Of a DNA stretch of 64,000 nucleotides, positions 57,626-64,000 are shown piece after piece. Under the pieces are notes generated by a model. It did no database searches, was not told the DNA's origin, and worked only from the letters and a program-made list of their open reading frames with translations. A program made the translations under genes and the position numbers. Each line of letters starts with the position of its first letter. Within the stretch, counting starts at the first letter, position 1. Source of the DNA: Pristionchus mayeri (lineage: Eukaryota; Nematoda; Chromadorea; Rhabditida; Neodiplogasteridae); the NCBI GenBank assembly GCA_036245805.1, contig BTRK01000002.1, positions 11,528,689-11,592,688 of the forward strand. Direction: 5' to 3'.

Positions 57626-58121
57626 TACGGAGGTTCTGAGAAGGAAGTAGCAAGTTTGCGTAAGAAATAAACAATTAGCATAACGGAAACAGAGGGACAA
57701 AATAAGACAGCATTTTGAATAAAGGCGATTAGTCAAAGAGAAGCGAAACAAAACAAAGCAATCACACTCGTCATAATTTTGGAGCATCGAGCAGGATTCA
57801 AAGATCGGTCTTGAACGGAAATCCATCGATTTTGACTTTTTTTCGGGCATTTTTAAAAATTTTCACTGTGCTCTTTGTGTTGTTTTTGTTTGGTTTTGCT
57901 TTAAAAATACCTTTATCATAGTTATTGCAAACGAATGACATTGTATTTATCACTGAAAAATAGTTTTCATTCAAAATATGGCCTCTTGCACGGAAAACCT
58001 GTGTACGGTGCAAAGTCCTCTAGTTTGTAGTCTTACGTTGTGACGAAAATCTTTCTTCGCTCGATTTTCTCGCTTGTTTTTTCAAATTTTCTTATCATTT
58101 TAATCACTCTTTTTTATTCAG
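57626..58121. promoter_or_regulatory. Shared divergent promoter region
   Basis: 496 bp between the start codons of the RanBP3-like gene (minus) and prohibitin-2 (plus). CTTCTCAG lies nine bases before the RanBP3-like ATG and TTTTTTATTCAG directly before the prohibitin ATG. Both look like spliced-leader acceptors. The part nearest the RanBP3-like gene is duplicated at 62,072-62,380. Confidence 0.55.
58110..58121 (+). promoter_or_regulatory. Spliced-leader acceptor of prohibitin-2
   Basis: TTTTTTATTCAG directly abuts the start codon at 58,122, a strong match to the nematode trans-splice consensus. Confidence 0.65.
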
Positions 58122-60181
58122 ATGGAGCAGCAGGGCAAGGCGGCTTTCCAGAAAGCCATGCAGAACGCTAAGGGAGCAGGAGCCGGAGTTGGCTTCCTCA
58201 TTGGAGCCGGAGCTCTCGCTTATGGAGTTGCCCAGTCCATGTTCACCGGTTGGTTTCTTTTTTTGCAACTTTATAACTATTCCAGTTTCTTTAGTAGCGT
58301 CGTAACTGATTTATATTCAAGATAAATGTTTCAATTCGGTTGTTTGCAGTTGATGCCGGTCACCGCGCCATCATGTTCAACAGAATCGGCGGTCTCTCGC
58401 AGGATCTGTACAAGGAAGGACTTCACTTCCGCGTGCCCTGGTTCCAGTACCCGATCGTCTACGATATCCGCGCCCGCCCCAACCAGGCTAGTTCCAAAAA
58501 AATTACGCTAATAATTTTAACTTTTAGATCCGCTCCCCTACCGGATCCAAGGACCTGCAAATGGTCAACATCGGCCTGCGTGTGCTGTCCCGACCGGATC
58601 CCACGGCGCTCACCAAGATCTACCGCACGCTCGGACAGAACTGGGAGGAGCGAGTGCTGCCCTCCATCTGCAACGAGGTGCTCAAGAGCGTCGTCGCCAA
58701 GTTCAACGCCTCCCAGCTCATCACCCAGCGTCAGCAGGTAGCATTGTATGCCTTTTTGGCCAAAAGTCTCATCATTTGTAGCCCATTCCTAGCCCACTAT
58801 GGGTGAACTGATGAGACAGCAAAATTTTCTTGGAGATGGACACTTTGTCAAAATCTGAACAAAGAAATTGCCAGAAAAGCCTGTTCAAATTCTGACAAAG
58901 TCCATTTCTCCAAATATTTTGCCAACTCATCGGTGCACCCCACTATGAGTGTGCGTGGTGGTTTTTCTCTCTAAATCAACTAGTAATAATTGGTCGTTCT
59001 TCGAGGAAAGTGCAGCATTTTAATCGAACTTGCAGAAACTTGCTATCGATTTTTTCGTCATGTTCTTTGCTGAAAATGTCGTCATGCTACACATTCAGGT
59101 CTCGCTGATGGTGCGCAAGGCTCTCATTGAGCGCGCGCTCGACTTCAACATCATCCTTGATGACGTCTCCCTCACCGAGTTGACCTTCTCGCCTCAGTAC
59201 TCGGCCGCCGTTGAGGTCTGTTGTAGGGGGTTTTTAAGCTTTTATTAGGGCACTAGTTTCGAAATTTTAGTTTCTTTCTTATTTGGTGAACTGATTAGGT
59301 TTAATTTTATTTTGTGAAACCATTTATAATTTACATCGATTTACTTGGAAATACATTGGATTCACATCATCGCTTCCCTTTTCAGGCCAAGCAAGTCGCT
59401 GCCCAGGAGGCGCAGCGTGCTTCTTTCATTGTTGAGCGCGCCAAGCAGCAGCGTCTCGAGAAGATTGTCCAAGCCGAGGGAGAAGCCGAGTCCGCTAAGA
59501 TGGTATTTATTTTTTTCTGTCTAATTGTTGCTTTGCCAGGAACCCTTTACCCCTTTACCAGGAACTAGCTGAATTCCTAGAGTTCTCTTCCTGCGCTGTC
59601 TTAATATTATAACAATTTAAATCCAGAACAAACGTGGGCACCATTGCTGCTAGCAGCAAAACCCTCCCGGTTTTGTTATAGTAAACAGCATACTTCTTCC
59701 AATTTTCGGGTACCAGTTTCCGTAAACCCTCCCGGTTTTGTCGCTGAACTAGAGGGCACCCTCCCGGAATTTTACATTCGGCAGCCATGCCTGCCCACGT
59801 ATGATCCAGAATTTAACAAAAATATCTTTTCCAATTTTTCCTTTGGAACATTTGTCTTCTAGCTCGGAGAAGCCATGAAGAACGACCCTGGATTCCTGAA
59901 GCTGCGTAAGATCCGTGCCGCTCAGAAGATCGCCAAGACTGTGCGTTTAATTTTTTGCACATTTTGTTTTCTATTTCTGCCGTAAGCAAAATGAGGAAAA
60001 TATGATGTTTGAACACTACAATTGCTTTTCTTAACAAACTGAAAACCAAACTTCTCCCTCTTTACTCTAGGACCTTTATTTTTATCAGGTGTCTGAGTCT
60101 GGCAACAAGATCTTCCTGCCTGTCAACGGTCTCATGCTCGACATCGCCGACAAGGACTACCTCAACATGTCCAAGAAATAA
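58122..60181 (+). CDS. phb-2: Prohibitin-2
   Basis: Seven exons: 58122-58248, 58350-58486, 58528-58737, 59099-59215, 59386-59502, 59863-59940 and 60089-60181, 292 residues, the usual length for the family. It has an amino-terminal membrane anchor ([17 protein letters not shown]), then the SPFH/prohibitin core ([55 protein letters not shown]), and a helical region with [19 protein letters not shown] and EAESAKMLGEAM. Prohibitins 1 and 2 form a ring complex in the inner mitochondrial membrane. Intron 2 is GC-AG (AACCAG|GCTAGT, 41 nt): using any nearby GT would shift the frame and lose RSPTGSKD. The stop is followed at once by GTGAGT, so the 3' UTR probably carries an intron to about 60,324. AATAAA lies at 60,553. 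Confidence 0.95.
58785..58945. mobile_element. Hairpin element in prohibitin-2 intron 3
   Basis: The left half (GGTGAACTGATGAG, ACTTTGTCAAAATCTGAAC) is inverted in the right half (GTTCAAATTCTGACAAAGT, CTCATCGGTGCACC). About 160 bp, MITE-like, with no coding content. Confidence 0.6.
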
Positions 60182-60889
60182 GTGAGTTCCAAAAAACTAC
60201 ATTTGTCAAATCTATTTCAAATTTGTCTAGTGGAATGTTATCGAACAGGTAACCTAGTGTATCATTAAGAATTTATGACGTGATTGAGCGAAGAGCGACG
60301 TGGTGCAATAACTGATTATTTCAGATCATTGATGTTATCGACTGTTGAGAGACGCTCCAGCCGCCATCCCTCCAACAACTTTCCAGAACCGTTTTGGTTT
60401 GCCTTCTTTCGTTATCACTCCCGTTACTCCTGATCTACAACTGTGACTTGTTAGATGATGATCTTAGAACTTTTTCATTATAAAATGTGTTTTCAGTAGG
60501 CAAAGTAGGTTGTTCTGTTTTCTTGTTATGTTTCGGAAAACGTCAGATTCTGAATAAACTCGATACGTATGCTTTATCTAAGTCTACAAAACAAGCGAAA
60601 TATAATTACAGAGACAGACGAGGGGGAATGTGTTTGAATGCCTGAGCAATATTCAGGTGAAGAGTTTGTACTTTGTAGTACATGCTGCGGTTAAAGTGGT
60701 GGGAGTTTGGGGGGATAACTTGCTACTGCTAGAAGCACACCCCGTTAAAGCTTACCCTTAAATATAGTTTCTGAGCATAGATTAGTCGGCTCGGAATAGT
60801 CTGACACTGTGACATGTGTATTCTAACGATCGGGATGAGTTGCTACGAACCCGCATGGGATACGGTACCTAACTACGGTAACGAGTGAA
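60182..60889. other. Prohibitin-2 3' region and convergent intergenic space
   Basis: Holds the probable 3' UTR intron and the polyadenylation signal of prohibitin-2, then plain sequence to the stop of the convergent DB-module gene. No other gene was seen. Confidence 0.55.
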
Positions 60890-63800
60890 TCATTCGTCGA
60901 GAATGGCGTCCTTGAAGCAGGCCTTGATGTCGTTGAGGACTGCCCAGCAAGGTAGCATAGAGATATCCGCCTGAATTATTGAATTGTTTATTGACGATTG
61001 ATTACGCAGTACCATGAAGGAGGATCCGGGCGTCATGACGCAGAATCCGAGGCACTTGTTCTTTGCGGCGGTCTGGAATTGAATCGTGTTCGTGATTGGG
61101 CAACAATTCTTGAGTAGTTTGAATTTTTGGAAATTTTTTGGAAAGGACTTGGTGATTTTGTGTTTCATGAAATCGTGAAGGTTTCTTGCTTACCCTGGAT
61201 CATTAGTAGGTTAGAGGCATATGGGAAAAAATATTTATTCATTGTAAAATACGCATACGATGTATCGTTTATTTCCTCATCATCATTTCCCCCCTGGAAT
61301 GCCCTGCACTGGGTTCCCTATGGTAGACATGCGGCAATCATTGTAGTAGAGGGTGAGTATGCAATTACTGTTTCAAAATTGCTATGAAATGATCGATCTT
61401 GTTCTAATGGAAATATCTCCTATGTGTTGTGGGCGTAAATCGAATATCTATTTCTGTTTCGGATAATTTCCTTCCCGTAAGAGCGCCATACTTCCCGCAG
61501 CGCATGGTTCGGATTCATGTTTCAGGGCGTCTACTTGACAGAATGCAACTGTGATCAGCCAATGACACAGTGCAGTTCCTATTAATTAACCACATCTACT
61601 GTGTTCATACTCGTTGCATGCTGGAGCATAATATCGCGATTTTGCGTTTCACAGTGCCTACTTTGAGAAATGAATATCAGAATTGGCAATTGTCGAAGAT
61701 TGCTCGTGGTAATTACACGACTACGAATCACATTCCTCTCATCATCTACCGTACCCATATACCGTATGCACTCTCACTATATACCGTATCCGCCTACCGT
61801 ATGCACTCCTCTCTCCATGCAGCAGGGGGTGTGGTCTCCCTTTTGCGCCGCGCACTCGAGCATGGCACGACCGTTCTTCTGCGGGCACGGATCGGTGCCC
61901 AGGAACATGCCTGTGAGCTGCAAGGGAGAGATTACTGTAGTTGTCTGACTCTCTTGATATCACACGCTCTCTCGCACCGTCTGACCATCTGACCCTCTCG
62001 ATATCACGTGCTCTCTCGCACTGTCTGGCCGGAGAGAGCGCGTGTATTATGAAGAGAATCAGACGATTTACAATCGATGGATTTCCGTTCAAGACCGATC
62101 TTTGAATCCTGCTCGATGCTCCAAAATTATGTCGAGTGTGACTGCTTTGTTTTGTTTCGCTTCTCTTTGACTAATCGCCTTTATTCAAAAGGTTTCGTAT
62201 TTTGTTCCTCTGTTTCCGTTATGTTAACTGTTTATTTGTTATTCAAACTTGCTACTTCCTTCTCAGGACCCCCATAATGGCCAGCATGCCCCCAAAGTAC
62301 AACTTTGGAGCAACGAAGACGGGGCTTTCGGCCATCGCTTCCAAGATATGGGATCAGGGCAAGCAGGATTTCGTCAACCACTACCGCTTGACTCGTCGGT
62401 TCGCATAAGGGCGCACCGTTTCCAGACCACAATATGATGTTACAAGCACTTGTAAATCGATCGTTGTGTATTGAATACTGTAGGCCGCCACTCGACAGAT
62501 TCTACATAGTACCCTGAATACTATTACAGTACAACTGTAAATATCGATTACTCGGCTGGCAGAATACCGTAATCCCTTACCACTTTCTTGGTGAGCGTGT
62601 CGAAGTTGCAGCGCGAGTGGCACTTCGAGTCGATACCCGTATCCCTGCAGCACTGTAGGAAGACATCGTTCGGTTCCTGAACGGAAGGGAAGGTTACTGC
62701 AGATTACTGTAATTACAGTTTATCAGCCTTTTCCTAGATAAAGAGAAGTGCATCAGGCACTTGGACTCGATCAGGTTTTCAATATCGATTAATCATTACT
62801 GTAGCTACCGTACCCTTCCTTCTCCGGAGTCTGCGGCAGCGGCAGCGGTGGTGAGCTCGACCAGCTTGCTGGGTCGGTTGCTGGGTTTGTGTACGCGAGT
62901 AGGAGGCTTAGTGACGACCTGCGATGATTGCATCATCACTAGCTGGCTTTGCAAAAAAGTGGCTTCTCTTCATTCTACATTGTCCCTCACAGATAATATC
63001 GGTGAGAGAGAACTGTACTGTTCCGGGCACAAATATCACGCTATCTGCAGCAGATTGTCCTACAGTATCCTATACTACCGTAACTGGCTACGGTACCTGA
63101 GGGGGCGGGGCGGGAGGGAGTGTGGAGGGTCGCACGCGCTGCTGCACCTGCTGCACCGGCTGTCTCGAGAAGGGCGTGATGGAGGGTGGGAACGTCGTCT
63201 GTAAGGAATACGGTAGAAGAGGGGTACGGTAAATCGATAAAGCACTACGCTATTGTAATGATGTTCGTTACCGGAAATTTGTTTGATTATTTTGACTTTA
63301 GCCTAATAAACTCAGTTGTCGATTATGTCTGAAGATCGTACCGTAACGATTCTGTGGCTGGCACGGTGAGTGGTGGCGGGCTGCGCAGCTACGGTAACTA
63401 CCTGAATCAGGAAAGCACTGTAGATATGAAGATACGAGGGCGTATTGGAGGTGTCGAGTGAAAGTGTAATTTTACAAAGGATGATCTTTTGAGTTTCAGC
63501 AGTATTACATCTCGAGCAATTTTCGTGAAGATTCAATTACACGGGGTACATCGTTCTCACTTCACACACAAATCATTTCCAAATTTCCTCACTTCCACGG
63601 GCGTCGGAAGCACCTTCACCCTCTTCTTCTTGTGTCTCAGCCTCTGTCTAGTCTCGGCGCGAGTGTGCGAGAGGTCGGCGACCTTTGAGAAACATCGAAT
63701 ATTCCCTGGTGTAAGGCTACAGTAACCCCGGCAATTTCACCTGCTCTGCGTGAGAGTCCACAGAAACAATTGTGACGGTCTCGAAGGGGCCGGGTGCGAG

Positions 63801-64000
63801 GCGCGGCTGCGCGGTCGCCGCAATGGCTGACGCGGGGTCACGGACGTCCGCGACGTGTGGCGTGAAGCGGACCGGCGGAGGCGGCGCGGTTTGTGCCTGC
63901 TCGCGCAGCACGAGCTGCTGCACGGGCGGGGGCGCGGGTCGCGCGACCTGCGGCAGTTGCTGCACGAGAGGCGGCGGTGCGATCACTGCAGCGGGCCGCT
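60890..64000 (-). CDS. Secreted DB-module protein (5' end beyond window)
   Basis: Nine exons are visible: 64000-63742 (partial), 63682-63593, 63401-63348, 63198-63097, 62918-62814, 62676-62581, 61917-61798, 61072-61013 and 60970-60890. The amino part is rich in Pro, Gln and Ala with basic patches (RLRHKKKRVKV). The carboxy part is a nematode DB module with its Cys pattern: DVFLQCCRDTGIDSKCHSRC, LTGMFLGTDPCP, LECAAQKGDHTPCC, NKCLGFC, LPCWAVLNDIKACF. DB-module proteins are extracellular, and some are ligand- or matrix-like. The signal peptide would lie outside the window. The exon at 63,593-63,682 has a weak acceptor and is the least certain. An intron holds the duplicated RanBP3-like exon. Confidence 0.75.
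61945..62030. repeat. Two-copy tandem repeat
   Basis: GTCTGAC/CTGACC followed by CTCTTGATATCAC (or CTCTCGATATCAC) and CGCTCTCTCGCAC (or TGCTCTCTCGCAC) occurs twice in a row in an intron of the DB-module gene. Confidence 0.55.
62072..62408 (+). pseudogene. Inverted duplicate of RanBP3-like promoter and first exon
   Basis: 62,072-62,380 is an inverted copy of 57,522-57,832: about 210 bp of upstream sequence, the spliced-leader-like CTTCTCAG, the ATG (62,277) and the first exon ([26 protein letters not shown]). It stops exactly at the end of the exon, without the splice donor. The frame continues through VNHYRLTRRFA to TAA at 62,408, giving a 43-codon frame. Three residues differ from the parent. 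It lies in an intron of the DB-module gene on the opposite strand. It may be expressed as a short peptide, but I treat it as a partial duplicate. Confidence 0.75.

Overview
The window is eukaryotic and looks like a nematode chromosome, probably of the Rhabditida. The signs are four cuticle-collagen genes with the usual amino-terminal arrangement and the carboxy-terminal [10 protein letters not shown] ending, a Cys-rich DB-module secreted protein, a MATH-BTB gene family, short introns ending in TTTCAG, and likely spliced-leader acceptors just before several start codons. A diplogastrid such as Pristionchus is possible, but the sequence alone does not settle the genus. Most real genes are split into short exons, so long uninterrupted reading frames here are usually shadows. 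The models below were built from splice sites, reading phase and protein pattern.

Layout. 1-2.7 kb holds a small basic-protein gene. 2,706-14,283 is a giant palindrome (IR1) with arms of about 5.8 kb and no spacer. It is built largely of fold-back elements and carries one tiny gene in each arm, tail to tail. A second inverted repeat (IR2, 14,285-23,734, with a 571 bp spacer) begins one or two bases after IR1 ends. Its left arm holds a 5'-truncated BTB gene and a gene of unknown function. Its right arm holds a 3'-truncated copy of that unknown gene and the 3' half of a full-length MATH-BTB gene. Two tandem paralogous MATH-BTB genes on the minus strand (A, 21.4-32.4 kb; B, 32.75-39.1 kb) are full of intronic transposable elements: Tc1-like, mariner-like, TTAA-flanked, a 9-bp-TSD MITE, and very short hairpin MITEs.

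40.2-57.6 kb is one minus-strand gene resembling Ran-binding protein 3. Eleven exons keep phase throughout (346 codons). An intron of about 12.5 kb lies between exons 4 and 5 and contains six complete plus-strand genes: four related cuticle collagens, each with its own TATA box, and two copies of a 118-residue single-span membrane protein. The RanBP3-like gene and prohibitin-2 (58.1-60.2 kb, plus) diverge from a shared 496 bp region. The window ends in a minus-strand gene for a secreted DB-module protein (60.9 kb to beyond the edge). One of its introns contains an inverted duplicate of the RanBP3-like promoter and first exon.

No bacterial-style operon, CRISPR array, rRNA gene or convincing tRNA gene was seen. 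The most unusual features are the two abutting inverted repeats, whose arms differ slightly and so are not simple mirror copies, and the host gene with a nested collagen cluster. Palindromes can also be assembly artefacts, and the findings say how to tell.
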